Program-made: the position numbers and the translations under genes
Shown: positions 15,083-23,221 of the stretch, piece by piece
How the letters are laid out: each line of letters begins with the position of its first letter
Position numbering within the stretch: the first letter of the stretch is position 1
From: Candidatus Moraniibacteriota bacterium
GTDB lineage: Bacteria > Patescibacteriota > Minisyncoccia > Moranbacterales > UBA11712
Length of the DNA stretch: 38,252 bases
Direction: 5' to 3'
NCBI GenBank assembly: GCA_026396255.1
Contig: JAPLXD010000028.1
Span: forward strand, 1-38,252
The notes under the pieces: model-generated
Databases searched by the model: none
What the model saw: the letters and a program-made list of their open reading frames with translations, nothing else
Told to the model about the DNA's origin: nothing

Positions 15083-16033
15083 TTAAAGATTAAACTTTCC
15101 CCAATACTTTAGTAGAAAGCTTTTCGCAAAGTTATCGGCATAGTTTTCTTTTGGCAATTTCCTGTAGGCTATGTCCTGAGCAACTATCAATTCTTCAGGG
15201 CTATTTATTCCAACACTGCGATAGTGCTCGTTGTATTTTTGATAGTAACCTCGCAATTCCCCTGCATTGTGCATCTCCAGAACTCTTGGCGGAGTACATC
15301 CGGGAACAGGCAGGATCATCAATTCCTTGTTACTTCTTTCATTCCATTGAGCGATAGGATCGAAATTTTTATCAGCTAGCATTTTTTTCTGAAAATAATT
15401 AATATATTCATGTCCGTGTCCCAACTCATGAAGAAAAATAAATAACTTCAAGATTCGAGGATTATTTATAATATCTTCAGGAGAAATGCCCAACATATTT
15501 GCACACATTTCAACTGACGATTTTCTGTCCTGTATAAGTTTCTGGTATTTCTCATCATCCTTTTCCATATCCATTACAACCTGCGCTGATGATTGTAAGT
15601 CTGCTGGCTCTTTGAAATATCCATCTGTTTTTTCAAGCGTTTTATCTTTTTTTCTGTCGCCAGCTTTAATTTCAATCTGATCAAGTTCAGGAAAATCTTG
15701 CAACACCTGTATGTAAACTGCTCGATAATCAGGATCCACTTTTTCTAGAAGAGATTGAAATTTTTCAACTCTCGCTTTTCTCCAGGTATCGAAAGAAACT
15801 TTGTCACCGCTCACCATTTTTATATACGGAACTCTTTTTGCACCCTCTCGATCCAAGCTTAAGCTTTCCCCATCTTGAAAATTATAAAATTCTCCCGTGG
15901 GGGTTGTCGCTCCTATTTCCGCCAGCTGACCCTGCTCATTTTTTCTCATTTTTGGTTGATAAAGTTGCCATTCTGGAAGTGGGCCGCCAGGAAGCCCAGA
16001 ATTTTTGTTAAATGTTGGATTTTCTAACCCCAT
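15083..16033 (-). CDS. Gluzincin-like zinc metallopeptidase
   Basis: This 316-residue protein has no signal peptide or TM helix. The zinc motif HELGHGHEY lies near residues 203-211, in the hydrophobic context FIFLHELGH. A downstream ENYADNFAKSF segment near 297-307 resembles the third-ligand helix of IrrE/ImmA-type minigluzincins (ExxAxxFA), so Glu there is a likely third ligand. The N-terminal 150 residues are hydrophilic and not recognised. Cytoplasmic substrates are unknown. It is transcribed alone, with its own terminator, and is separated from xerD by 43 nt on the same strand. Confidence 0.65.
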   Translation of the reverse strand: MGLENPTFNKNSGLPGGPLPEWQLYQPKMRKNEQGQLAEIGATTPTGEFYNFQDGESLSLDREGAKRVPYIKMVSGDKVSFDTWRKARVEKFQSLLEKVDPDYRAVYIQVLQDFPELDQIEIKAGDRKKDKTLEKTDGYFKEPADLQSSAQVVMDMEKDDEKYQKLIQDRKSSVEMCANMLGISPEDIINNPRILKLFIFLHELGHGHEYINYFQKKMLADKNFDPIAQWNERSNKELMILPVPGCTPPRVLEMHNAGELRGYYQKYNEHYRSVGINSPEELIVAQDIAYRKLPKENYADNFAKSFLLKYWGKFNL

Positions 16034-16076
16034 AAAAGTAATCTAATCTTAATATATAGTTCAAATATCATATTTA

Positions 16077-16997
16077 TCATTTTCTCCTTTTCCCATGAAA
16101 CGCCTTGTGGACTTCTTTGAGCTGCTTGTTGGTGACGTGGGTGTAGATCTGGGTTGTGGTGACGGAGGAGTGGCCGAGCATTTCTTGGACCGAGCGGATG
16201 TCGGCGCCGTTCGCGATAAGATCCGTTGCGAAAGAATGGCGCAAGGTGTGCGGATGGACATCTTTCACGATGCCCGCTTTCAGCGCATAATGTTTCACGA
16301 TCCGCTGAATGGACCGGGGAGTGAGCCGCAGATTGTCAGCGTTCCTTTTTTTCTCCAGACGCTTGATTCCAATTCGCGCGAAGACGGCCGGATCAACGTC
16401 CGGTCTTTTGTCGAGATATTTTTCGAGCGCATTTTTTGCCCGGTCGGAAATGAAAACCACCCGGATCTTTCCGCCTTTGCCGCGCACGCTGAATTCCTGG
16501 GTTTTCAAGTTCACTTGATCGCGGTTGAGATTGGTCAGTTCGGAAACACGCAGGCCGGAGCTATAGAGCAGCTCAATGATCGCCCGGTCGCGCAATGATT
16601 TGAGATCCAAGCCTGCCACCGCTCCAAAGATCCGATCGATCTCGTCGCTGTCCAGAAACTCAACTTCCATCCGCTGCGTTTTTCCAAGTTCGATCTTGTC
16701 GGCCGAAAGGGCTTTCACATCGCGCTTAGCCAAATATTTCAAAAAATTGCGCACGGCGATGATATGATAGTTCTGGGTGATTTTTTTGAGCGATTTTCCT
16801 TTTTCGTCGCTCATTCGGTTGAGATAGAGACGATAGCTGCGGATCAGTCCGTCCGTGATATCCGCCGGATATTTTATTTTCGCCCACAGAAAAAAACGCT
16901 CCAAATAGTGATCGTAGTTTTCAATCGTTTTTTGGGAACGATCTTTTTCTATTTCAAGATATTCGAGATATTGCGTCTTCAGCTCTTTTAAATTCAT
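16077..16997 (-). CDS. xerD: Tyrosine recombinase XerC/XerD-type
   Basis: This 306-residue integrase-family protein is full length for a Xer recombinase, which resolves chromosome dimers at dif. The N-terminal core-binding SAM-like domain covers about residues 1-100. The catalytic domain shows Arg150 (SGLRVSEL), a Lys in VRGKGGKIR, HPHTLRH with His250/Arg253, LGHSSVTTTQ with His276, and the nucleophile Tyr285 in QIYTHV. All active residues are present. Only one Xer gene is visible in the window. It may act as the housekeeping Xer rather than as an element integrase, since no att-like repeats flank it. Confidence 0.88.
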   Translation of the reverse strand: MNLKELKTQYLEYLEIEKDRSQKTIENYDHYLERFFLWAKIKYPADITDGLIRSYRLYLNRMSDEKGKSLKKITQNYHIIAVRNFLKYLAKRDVKALSADKIELGKTQRMEVEFLDSDEIDRIFGAVAGLDLKSLRDRAIIELLYSSGLRVSELTNLNRDQVNLKTQEFSVRGKGGKIRVVFISDRAKNALEKYLDKRPDVDPAVFARIGIKRLEKKRNADNLRLTPRSIQRIVKHYALKAGIVKDVHPHTLRHSFATDLIANGADIRSVQEMLGHSSVTTTQIYTHVTNKQLKEVHKAFHGKRRK

Positions 16998-17142
16998 GCC
17001 TTTTCTATCTCATGTTATACGTTACATGTTTTGTGTTTCATGCCTTAAATTGTACCAAAAATAACACCAATTGCCCAATACGATATTTTACTTTATATAA
17101 GCCAAATATTTTCAATTTAAATGTCTGACGCGCACCAAATGC

Positions 17143-17205
17143 CTTGACCCCCATACCAAAATTTTAGTGGGGGGGGTTGACACCATCCGGCAATGTGCTA
17201 ACCTA
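17143..17205 (+). promoter_or_regulatory. Hairpin joined to the LysM-CHAP promoter
   Basis: A C-rich arm (TTGACCCCCATACC, from 17143) pairs imperfectly with a G-rich arm (AGTGGGGGGG, 17166-17175). It runs straight into TTGACA (17177-17182). With a 16-bp spacer the -10 is TAACCT (17199-17204), preceded by TG one base upstream (extended -10). The same C-rich/G-rich design, ending in TTGACC, is present at 26943-27052. Confidence 0.5.
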
Positions 17206-17224
17206 GTAGCCGTGTAATAATTAG

Positions 17225-17285
17225 GGATCAGACGGAAATCGCTTCAGCAAATCAGTTTTTCCGGGCCAGCTCGAACCTCTGATCC
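17225..17285 (+). ncRNA. Structured leader of the LysM-CHAP gene
   Basis: GGATCAGA (17225-17232) pairs with TCTGATCC (17278-17285). Inside it CGGAAA (17233-17238) stacks directly and pairs with TTTCCG (17258-17263), leaving GGCCAGCTCGAACC single-stranded. This compact two-stem fold ends 20 nt before the start codon. It does not match the c-di-AMP (ydaO) consensus that often precedes cell-wall hydrolases. Riboswitch identity, if any, is unknown. Confidence 0.4.
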
Positions 17286-17304
17286 AAAAGAAGGAACAAT
17301 CCTA

Positions 17305-18537
17305 TTGGTAGCCATTTCAACGATTTTCACTTTGCTAAGAGGGGAGAACTTTCGAATAGTCGCCCGAAAAATCCATACATCCCAGATCCGCCTGGCTTCG
17401 TGCCTGCGAGAGAAGCCCGTTGCTTGCTTTTTCGCCGGATGGATCAGGAAATATGCAGCTACCGTCGTGGTAGCTATTTGCGTGTTGCTCGTCGCTCTGA
17501 TCAACTTTTCTTCCGGAAATAATCCGAACGGAAATATTTTCGACACCCTTACCGGAACCGACAGCAGCCAGAGCCCCTTGAAAAACAAGTTGACAACGGA
17601 AAACTACAAAAAAAATAATCTGGCCGTCGCGCCTCTTTCAAACGTCAGCGCTCCGACAAGCGCCGCGAATGTTTCGGCTGACTATGCGGATTTTTATTCC
17701 GCTGATGATTATGCATCAATGTATCAGCCCGAACCGACCCTCGACAACCAGATACTCTTCGCCTCAATTGCTCCACAAACGCCTACCGCCAAAGAAAAAC
17801 AGGGAGCAAAGACATACGAAGTGAAGATGGGTGATACGGCCAGCACCATTGCCGCCGCTTTCGGAATTTCGACAAGCACCATTCTTTCGGCCAACAATCT
17901 TTCAGACACCTCGTTGCTGAAGCCGGGCGACAAGCTCACCATTCTGCCAATCACCGGAGCAAGCTACAAGATCCAAAGCGGTGATAATCTCGAAGCTCTT
18001 GCGAAAAAGTATAACGTGGACAGTCAGAAGATTATCGCCTACAACAACCTGCCGGCTGACGGTTCTTTGAAAGAAGGACAAATTCTAGTTATTCCGGATG
18101 GCTACATCTCTCCCGTCGCTCCCGCTCCTGCCGGGACAGCTGGGATCGGTCTGGCTATTTCCGGCCAAACTCGGGCACCTCTCTATTCCGGTGGAGCATC
18201 CTATGCGCCTATTGCGCTCGGCGGTGGCGGATCTGGTCATCGTTTCCCTTACGGCTATTGCACTTGGTATGTCGCTCAGAAACGCTATGTCCCTTGGAGC
18301 GGAAATGCGATCTCTTGGCTCTCAAATGCCCGTGCGTCCGGCAAGCCGACCGGCAGCACACCTCGCCCGGGAGCGATCATGGTTTCGGGAGAATCGCGCT
18401 GGGGTCACGTGGCTCTCGTTGAATCGGTGAGTGGATCCAGCTTCACCGTTTCCGAAATGAACTACGCCGGTTTTGGCAAAAAAGACTACCGCACGATTTC
18501 CACCGGCAGTGGTTTCGTGAGAGGGTTTATATATTAA
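17305..18537 (+). CDS. LysM-CHAP peptidoglycan hydrolase
   Basis: This 410-residue exported protein probably cleaves peptidoglycan. After a basic N-terminus there is one hydrophobic signal/anchor segment (about residues 50-68) and a linker. Two LysM domains follow (about 172-215, VKMGDTASTIAAAF; about 220-265, KIQSGDNLEALAKKY). The C-terminal CHAP domain (about 310-410) carries the catalytic Cys in YGYCTWYVA, the His in WGHVALVE and an Asn in EMNYAG. There is no ATG near the start; TTG 17305 is used, preceded by AAGGA at a 9-nt spacing. Its leader carries a hairpin-promoter and a two-stem RNA fold. Convergent with uvrD. Confidence 0.85.
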   Translation: MVAISTIFTLLRGENFRIVARKIHTSQIRLASCLREKPVACFFAGWIRKYAATVVVAICVLLVALINFSSGNNPNGNIFDTLTGTDSSQSPLKNKLTTENYKKNNLAVAPLSNVSAPTSAANVSADYADFYSADDYASMYQPEPTLDNQILFASIAPQTPTAKEKQGAKTYEVKMGDTASTIAAAFGISTSTILSANNLSDTSLLKPGDKLTILPITGASYKIQSGDNLEALAKKYNVDSQKIIAYNNLPADGSLKEGQILVIPDGYISPVAPAPAGTAGIGLAISGQTRAPLYSGGASYAPIALGGGGSGHRFPYGYCTWYVAQKRYVPWSGNAISWLSNARASGKPTGSTPRPGAIMVSGESRWGHVALVESVSGSSFTVSEMNYAGFGKKDYRTISTGSGFVRGFIY

Positions 18538-18561
18538 GAAATATTACTCATAACCATAACG

Positions 18562-18590
18562 AAAAAGCGGCGGCTAGTCCCTGCTTTTTT
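18562..18590. terminator. Bidirectional terminator between LysM-CHAP and uvrD
   Basis: AAAAAGC (18562-18568) pairs with GCTTTTT (18583-18589), giving a T-run in both directions between two convergent genes. Confidence 0.6.
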
Positions 18591-18613
18591 GTATTTTAAT
18601 TTATATTTTTTCT

Positions 18614-20755
18614 TTAAACTTTTTCCAACTCCGCGAATTGGGTGGAGAGTTTTTTGATTCCCACTTTCATAAAAGCGATGGTGATGATATCATCTTGAGT
18701 TGAAATGACTATACCCTCCCCAAAAGCATTGTGGCGGACACGCTGGCCGTCAGAAAAAGATTGTATTCTTTTTTGCTCGCCCTTACAAGATCCGATCTTT
18801 CCCTTACTCGCTGTCGCTCGTAATTCCTCAAGATCAGATCTTTTTAATGAATCTTTTAATCCATCAGGAATATCGTCGAGAAATCTTGATTCAACATTCA
18901 CCCGCACCGAGCCGAAAATATTGCGCGTCACGGCCCAGAGGAGATAGACTCTTCTCTTGGCACGCGTGATGCCGACATAGGCGAGACGCCGTTCCTCTTC
19001 CATTTCACGCTGATCGAGCAAGCTGCGCGAATGGGGAAACAAGCCTTCTTCCATCCCGGCGATGAAAACCGTATCAAACTCAAGGCCCTTGGCCGCGTGC
19101 ATCGTCATGAGATGCACTGCGCCCGCTTCGGAATCAATGTTGTCCGTCGAAGCCACGAGCGCCACTTCTTCCAAAAACAGATCAAGGCCGTTTTTTTCCT
19201 CTTTGTATTTTTCCGCCACCGTGAAAAGTTCGCGGACGTTTTCATAGCGGACTTGACCCGCTTCGCCTTCAGCGAGCAGCAGTTTCCGATAGCCGGTTTC
19301 TTCCAGAATTGAATCCATCAGATCCGTGAGCGAAGTTTTTTGCGATTTCTCACGAAGACGAAGGATCATTTCTCCAAATTTTGCAATCGTTTCGATTTTC
19401 GCCGAATTCAAACCGGCCATGTTTTTTATTTCTCTCGACGAGGAGACAAAGTCTAAGCTATTTTCTCTCGTGAACCGGATCCACTTGCCCATCGTCACCG
19501 CTCCGATCCCGCGTGGAGGAAGGTTAATAATCCGGTCCAAACTGATTTCATCACTGGAATTGTGAACAAACTTGAGATAAGCCAAAAAATCTTTGATCTC
19601 GCGCCGTTCATAGAATCTCACGCCCCCGATGACGCGATAGGGCATCGCCGCCTCAAGAAAGGCCTCTTCAATGGCTCGCGACTGGGCGTTGGTGCGATAC
19701 AGCACGACAAAATCGTTGTATGACAATTTCTCTTTGGCCATGATTCCTTCGATTTCGCGGACGATGAAGCCCGCTTCTTCCTGCTCGTCGGAAACTTTGC
19801 GGACCACAATGTCATGTTCGCCCGCGTTGTCCGTCCAAAGCTTTTTGTCTTTGCGGTGGATGTTTTTTGAGATGACCCCATGGGCCGCATCCAGAATTTT
19901 TTGCGTCGAGCGATAGTTTCGCTCAAGCCGGATGACCCGCGCCTCGGGATAGTCTTTTTCAAAGTTCAAAATGTTGCGGACATCCGCCCCGCGAAAAGAA
20001 TAAATTGATTGCCAATCATCCCCGACCACCATCAGATTGCGATGACGCTGGGCCAGAAGATTGATCAAAACATATTGGGCATGATTCGTGTCCTGATACT
20101 CATCAACCAGGATGTATCGGAAAATATCCTGGTATTTTTCGAGAATATCGGGAAATTTTTGGAAAAGCTCGACTGTTTTTTGCAAAATATCATCAAAGTC
20201 AAGAGCATTGTTGTCTCTCAATGTTTTCTGGTAGGCCTCGTAGACCCGCGCAACAATTCTCTGAAATATGCTTTCCCCGGTTATATAATCCTCAACGCTT
20301 TGCAACTCTCCTTTGGCTTTCGAGATGACGGCCAGCATCGCCCGCGGGTTGAACTGCTCGGGGCTGATTTCTTTTTCTTTCATTATTTTCTTCACGAGTG
20401 CCAATTGGTCCGAATCATCGTAGATCACAAAGCTTTTTTTGTAGCCGATTTTGTCGATTTCTACGCGCAAAATCCGGATGCAGATATGATGAAATGTCCC
20501 CATCCAGGGCTCCCGGAAATATCCGCCCGCCAGGAGCTCCTTCACCCGTTCTTTCATTTCCCCGGCCGCTTTGTTCGTGAAAGTGACGGCCAAGATATGG
20601 CGCGGATCAACTTTCTTTTCTCTGATGAGATAAGCGACGCGGTGAGTGAGAAGCCGCGTCTTGCCCGAACCGGCTCCCGCAATCACCAAAACCGGCCCTT
20701 CGGTCGCAAGGACGGCTTCTTTCTGCTCTTCGTTCAATCCCTTGATTATTTCCAT
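18614..20755 (-). CDS. pcrA: UvrD/PcrA-type DNA helicase
   Basis: This superfamily 1A 3'-5' helicase is used in repair and replication-conflict resolution. The 713 residues start with the Q-motif GLNEEQKEAV and Walker A GAGSGKT (27-33). Motif II is VDEYQDT, motif III GDDWQSIYSFRGA, motif IV about RLERNYRST, motif V TMHAAKGLEFDTVF and motif VI YVGITRAKRRVYL. The C-terminal about 50 residues (GQRVRHNAFGEGIVI onward) form the Tudor-like domain that in PcrA/UvrD binds RNA polymerase. Length is normal. ATG 20755 follows directly from the conserved opening MEIIKGLNEEQ. All motifs are intact. Confidence 0.93.
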   Translation of the reverse strand: MEIIKGLNEEQKEAVLATEGPVLVIAGAGSGKTRLLTHRVAYLIREKKVDPRHILAVTFTNKAAGEMKERVKELLAGGYFREPWMGTFHHICIRILRVEIDKIGYKKSFVIYDDSDQLALVKKIMKEKEISPEQFNPRAMLAVISKAKGELQSVEDYITGESIFQRIVARVYEAYQKTLRDNNALDFDDILQKTVELFQKFPDILEKYQDIFRYILVDEYQDTNHAQYVLINLLAQRHRNLMVVGDDWQSIYSFRGADVRNILNFEKDYPEARVIRLERNYRSTQKILDAAHGVISKNIHRKDKKLWTDNAGEHDIVVRKVSDEQEEAGFIVREIEGIMAKEKLSYNDFVVLYRTNAQSRAIEEAFLEAAMPYRVIGGVRFYERREIKDFLAYLKFVHNSSDEISLDRIINLPPRGIGAVTMGKWIRFTRENSLDFVSSSREIKNMAGLNSAKIETIAKFGEMILRLREKSQKTSLTDLMDSILEETGYRKLLLAEGEAGQVRYENVRELFTVAEKYKEEKNGLDLFLEEVALVASTDNIDSEAGAVHLMTMHAAKGLEFDTVFIAGMEEGLFPHSRSLLDQREMEEERRLAYVGITRAKRRVYLLWAVTRNIFGSVRVNVESRFLDDIPDGLKDSLKRSDLEELRATASKGKIGSCKGEQKRIQSFSDGQRVRHNAFGEGIVISTQDDIITIAFMKVGIKKLSTQFAELEKV

Positions 20756-20780
20756 AGCTTATATATGATAGCTCAATTTT

Positions 20781-20811
20781 TAAAAAACAAAAACCCCGAT
20801 CGATCGCGGGG
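20781..20811 (-). terminator. Terminator of the HEPN/nucleotidyltransferase operon
   Basis: On the minus strand CCCCG (20811-20807) pairs with CGGGG (20798-20794), followed by TTTTTGTTTTTT. It lies 22 nt after the HEPN-like stop and before uvrD. Confidence 0.65.
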
Positions 20812-20832
20812 GATATTTCCAGTTGTAGTTCC

Positions 20833-21294
20833 CTAAAACAATTTTTCCTGTGAATCTTCTTTTTCCAGCCTTCTTCTCACCTCCGCAGAGAATTTTTCGG
20901 CGGTTTGAAGAGCTTCTTTTGTTTCCCGATCCGTGAGAGGCAACAACGGATCATAGGTGAATTGATTTCTTTTTCTTCTCATTTTGTCGAACTTTTCAAT
21001 AAGCTCTCTAAAATCGCTGCCGAGAATATTTCCCGCGACTTCAATTGTGGTTTTGTGCTGCTGACCATCCGACGGACGAAGACTATGCAGGAACAGGATC
21101 GCGCGGGCAATCTTCAGCATCGCGGCATAGGCCATCGCAAAGCAAGTTTCTTCGTCAATTGCAATTGTTTTTCGTGAAGCATTCAAATTTTTCGCAGAGC
21201 TTGCTAGTAGCGCTCGAACTTGATCAAGTCCGATTTTTTCTTTCTTTAGCAGCCCCCGTTTTATAAGCTCATCGAAGTAATTTTTTGAGTTCAT
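20833..21294 (-). CDS. HEPN-like protein paired with nucleotidyltransferase
   Basis: This 153-residue all-helical protein fits the HEPN fold: a central helix AMAYAAMLKIARAILFL and a late RRKRNQFTYD motif near residue 115. HEPN ribonuclease toxins use RX4-6H; here the motif is RNQFTY, so the histidine position is occupied by Tyr. It may therefore be a non-nuclease HEPN, as in some nucleotidyltransferase-linked families, rather than an active toxin. It overlaps the upstream HTH-nucleotidyltransferase gene by 26 nt, showing tight coupling. Context strongly supports an MNT/HEPN-type two-gene system; the activity is uncertain. Confidence 0.7.
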   Translation of the reverse strand: MNSKNYFDELIKRGLLKKEKIGLDQVRALLASSAKNLNASRKTIAIDEETCFAMAYAAMLKIARAILFLHSLRPSDGQQHKTTIEVAGNILGSDFRELIEKFDKMRRKRNQFTYDPLLPLTDRETKEALQTAEKFSAEVRRRLEKEDSQEKLF

Positions 21295-21847
21295 TTTTGT
21301 CGCCGGACAATAATATATATTTCCTGACTATATTCTTCAAAAAAGAGTCTCTTTTTATCTTCTTTTTGAATTCGGGAAAAGAGTAAAGATGGTAGTTTAT
21401 TTCCCGCCCTATCGATTTTTCCGCTAAACTGATTTTTCTGTTCAGCTCTTCTTCATCCGGGTCTCCAATAACCACAACATCTATATCCGATCCGCTCCTT
21501 AGCTCATCTTTCGCATAAGATCCAAATATAAAAGCGAAATCCACTCTCTTTAGTTTTCCAAAAATTTCCGCGAGCTCTGCTTCTACTCCAATCGTTTTCT
21601 TGACTATGTTTTCTATATCGGAAAACGCAGAATTTTCTTTATCCAATTCAAAATATCGCAAATTTCCTCTTTTTTCAGACTTTACGACGCCTTCTTTTTG
21701 CAACCTGTTCATCTCTCTTTGCGCGTTCCCGGCCGATGTTCCCGCAATTTTCGCAATTTCGCTCAAATAAAAACTTTTTTCTTCATTCGCAAAAAGAAAC
21801 TTCAAAATTTTCTGCCGTATTTTGGATTTGGCGATTATACTGTTCAT
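21269..21847 (-). CDS. HTH-nucleotidyltransferase (MNT-type) regulator
   Basis: This 192-residue protein has an N-terminal winged helix (about residues 1-75: LSEIAKIAGTSAGNAQREMNRLQKEG, wing GNLRYFELD). Its C-terminal minimal nucleotidyltransferase domain carries GSYAKDELRSGSDIDVVV near 112-129, with the GS and DxD residues intact. In known MNT/HEPN systems such a protein neutralises the HEPN partner by AMP transfer; here it also has a DNA-binding head. The ATG at 21847 lies only 7 nt from the -10 box, so the mRNA is probably leaderless. Two palindromic operators overlap its promoter, which indicates autoregulation. Confidence 0.82.
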   Translation of the reverse strand: MNSIIAKSKIRQKILKFLFANEEKSFYLSEIAKIAGTSAGNAQREMNRLQKEGVVKSEKRGNLRYFELDKENSAFSDIENIVKKTIGVEAELAEIFGKLKRVDFAFIFGSYAKDELRSGSDIDVVVIGDPDEEELNRKISLAEKSIGREINYHLYSFPEFKKKIKRDSFLKNIVRKYILLSGDKNELKKLLR

Positions 21848-21853
21848 AAACCA

Positions 21854-21882
21854 ATTATACCACTTACTCCATTTTGAGTAAA
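21854..21882 (-). promoter_or_regulatory. Leaderless promoter of the HTH-NTase gene
   Basis: On the minus strand: TTTACT (21882-21877), a 17-bp spacer and a perfect TATAAT (21859-21854). Transcription should start at about 21847, the A of the ATG. Confidence 0.7.
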
Positions 21883-21903
21883 CACTTACTCAATTTGGAG
21901 TAA
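21864..21903. promoter_or_regulatory. Tandem operator TTACTC-N6-GAGTAA (two copies)
   Basis: Site 1 spans 21864-21881 and site 2 spans 21886-21903. Each is a perfect 6-bp inverted repeat with a 6-nt centre, and the two centres are 22 bp apart, about two helical turns. Site 1 lies between and over the -35 and -10 boxes. This is the layout of cooperative autorepression, probably by the winged-helix protein encoded at once downstream. Confidence 0.75.
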
Positions 21904-22009
21904 GTCGAGCTTTCGTACGGCTGATGTCAAAGACAGCATAGACTGGGTCTTGAAGACATTGGATAAGTTTCTCTAAATCTGATACCACTGTGTTTAAGAA
22001 TAAAATCAG

Positions 22010-22051
22010 CGGCTCATTCCGGGCAAATCCTGGAATGAGCCGTCTTTTTTT
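22010..22051 (+). terminator. Orphan plus-strand terminator upstream of rpsO
   Basis: A perfect 11-bp stem (22010-22020 with 22032-22042) is followed by eight T residues. No plus-strand gene precedes it: the DNA from 21904 to 22010 has no convincing coding frame. It may end a short RNA starting near the operator. Confidence 0.75.
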
Positions 22052-22077
22052 ATAAAATTCGAAAATTATACAAATAC

Positions 22078-22106
22078 TTGCAAAAAAACCCGTTTAATAG
22101 TATTAT
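22078..22106 (+). promoter_or_regulatory. rpsO promoter
   Basis: TTGCAA (22078-22083), a 17-bp spacer and TATTAT (22101-22106). The leader to the ATG at 22143 is about 30 nt. Confidence 0.65.
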
Positions 22107-22142
22107 AAAGCCAGTAAAATAAGCACTAATCGCATTCGTCCT

Positions 22143-22412
22143 ATGACCCTTACGAAGCAGAAAAAAACCAAGGTGATCGAAACAAGCAAAACTCATGAAA
22201 AGGACACCGGATCTCCGGAAGTCCAAATTTCGCTTTTCACCGAGCAGATCAAAAAACTTACCGGCCACCTCAAAAAAAACAAGAAAGACAACCATTCCCG
22301 CCGGGGTCTTCTCAAGATGGTTTCGAAACGGAAAAAATTGATGACCTATCTCAAAGGCAAGGACGCCAAGCGCTACAAAAAATTGGTCACTAATTTGGGA
22401 CTCAAAGAATAA
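22143..22412 (+). CDS. rpsO: 30S ribosomal protein S15
   Basis: S15 (uS15) is an early-assembly protein that binds 16S rRNA helices 20-22. The 89-residue length is exactly typical. Recognisable parts are [23 protein letters not shown] (cut here by the family's central turn), [24 protein letters not shown] and a final [19 protein letters not shown]. It has its own promoter and precedes a NYN-domain gene by only 4 nt, so both are probably co-transcribed. pnp follows about 1.2 kb downstream, the familiar rpsO-pnp order with three small genes between. Confidence 0.95.
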   Translation: MTLTKQKKTKVIETSKTHEKDTGSPEVQISLFTEQIKKLTGHLKKNKKDNHSRRGLLKMVSKRKKLMTYLKGKDAKRYKKLVTNLGLKE

Positions 22413-22416
22413 TTTT

Positions 22417-22920
22417 ATGCCGACAGGCAAATTTCCAGAGCAAAGAGTTGGAGTTTTGGTGGACATCCAGAATATGTACTATTCCGCCAAAGTCCTCTAT
22501 AAGAAAAAAGTTGATTTCAAGGAAATATTGAAATCCGGCGTTGCAAACAGAAAACTGATCCGGGCCATCAGCTATGGTATCAAAACCATTGAGGGCCTCG
22601 AGAAGAATTTTTTCGAAGCTTTGCAAAAATCCGGCTATGAAGTTCGCACAAAAGATCTTCAGATCTTTCCCGGCGGCGCGAAGAAAGGGGATTGGGACGT
22701 GGGCATCACAGTGGACGCCATCAAGCTCGCCGAACACCTCGATGTGATCGTGCTCGTCACGGGGGACGGTGACTATATCCCGCTCGTCGAATATCTGCAA
22801 AACACCAAAGGCTGCCGCGTCGAAGTGATCGCCTTTGCCGAAAGCACATCAGCCAAACTGATCGAAGCCGCGGATGATTTCATCAATTTGAGCGAGAACA
22901 AGAAAAAGTTTTTGATATAA
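22417..22920 (+). CDS. NYN-domain (LabA-like) protein
   Basis: This is the second NYN/PIN-fold protein in the window, 167 residues. Conserved acidic positions are in GVLVDIQNMYYSA (about residues 11-23), KGDWDVGITVDAI and VLVTGDGDYIPLVEYL, the usual LabA arrangement. Like other LabA/DUF88 proteins it is probably a metal-dependent RNase-like protein. It begins 4 nt after rpsO. Placement between rpsO and pnp agrees with a role in RNA metabolism, but this is inference. It differs clearly in sequence from the NYN protein at 6493-7173 (LVDIQN versus FIDAGN). Confidence 0.82.
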   Translation: MPTGKFPEQRVGVLVDIQNMYYSAKVLYKKKVDFKEILKSGVANRKLIRAISYGIKTIEGLEKNFFEALQKSGYEVRTKDLQIFPGGAKKGDWDVGITVDAIKLAEHLDVIVLVTGDGDYIPLVEYLQNTKGCRVEVIAFAESTSAKLIEAADDFINLSENKKKFLI

Positions 22921-22924
22921 TTAT

Positions 22925-23215
22925 ATGACATTAGAAACGCCAGGTTTAGAGAAAGGCCCGGAAAGTGAAAATTCCACGATGGAAAAACATGGGAATGTTA
23001 TCAGTAGGATGAAAACCGCTTTGAATCGATACTTTAGTAGCTTGGGAATTGCGATGTTTACAGTACAGGCTGCGATGACGCTTCTTGAACTTGAATTTCC
23101 TGAATATGCAAATCAATTATCGAAAGCTGATTGCTTTACAGCAATACAAGCATTAGGTTTTGGGATACTTGCCGGTCGTATTATAGCGGACGCTGATGCT
23201 GAGGAAAGTAAATAA
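22925..23215 (+). CDS. Small hypothetical membrane protein
   Basis: This 96-residue protein was not recognised. The N-terminal 25 residues are hydrophilic. There is a weak hydrophobic segment around 40-55 and another at about 72-88 (IQALGFGILAGRIIA), so it may be membrane-associated. It begins 4 nt after the NYN gene stop and is followed after 6 nt by the next gene, indicating a shared operon. A second ATG lies 18 codons in. Confidence 0.55.
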   Translation: MTLETPGLEKGPESENSTMEKHGNVISRMKTALNRYFSSLGIAMFTVQAAMTLLELEFPEYANQLSKADCFTAIQALGFGILAGRIIADADAEESK

Positions 23216-23221
23216 AAAACT

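Noticed and set aside
17225-17285. tRNA-like gene (acceptor-like ends and a TCGAACC motif)
   Set aside because: The ends pair, but there is no T-arm stem around TCGAACC and no anticodon arm, so it is treated as a leader RNA.
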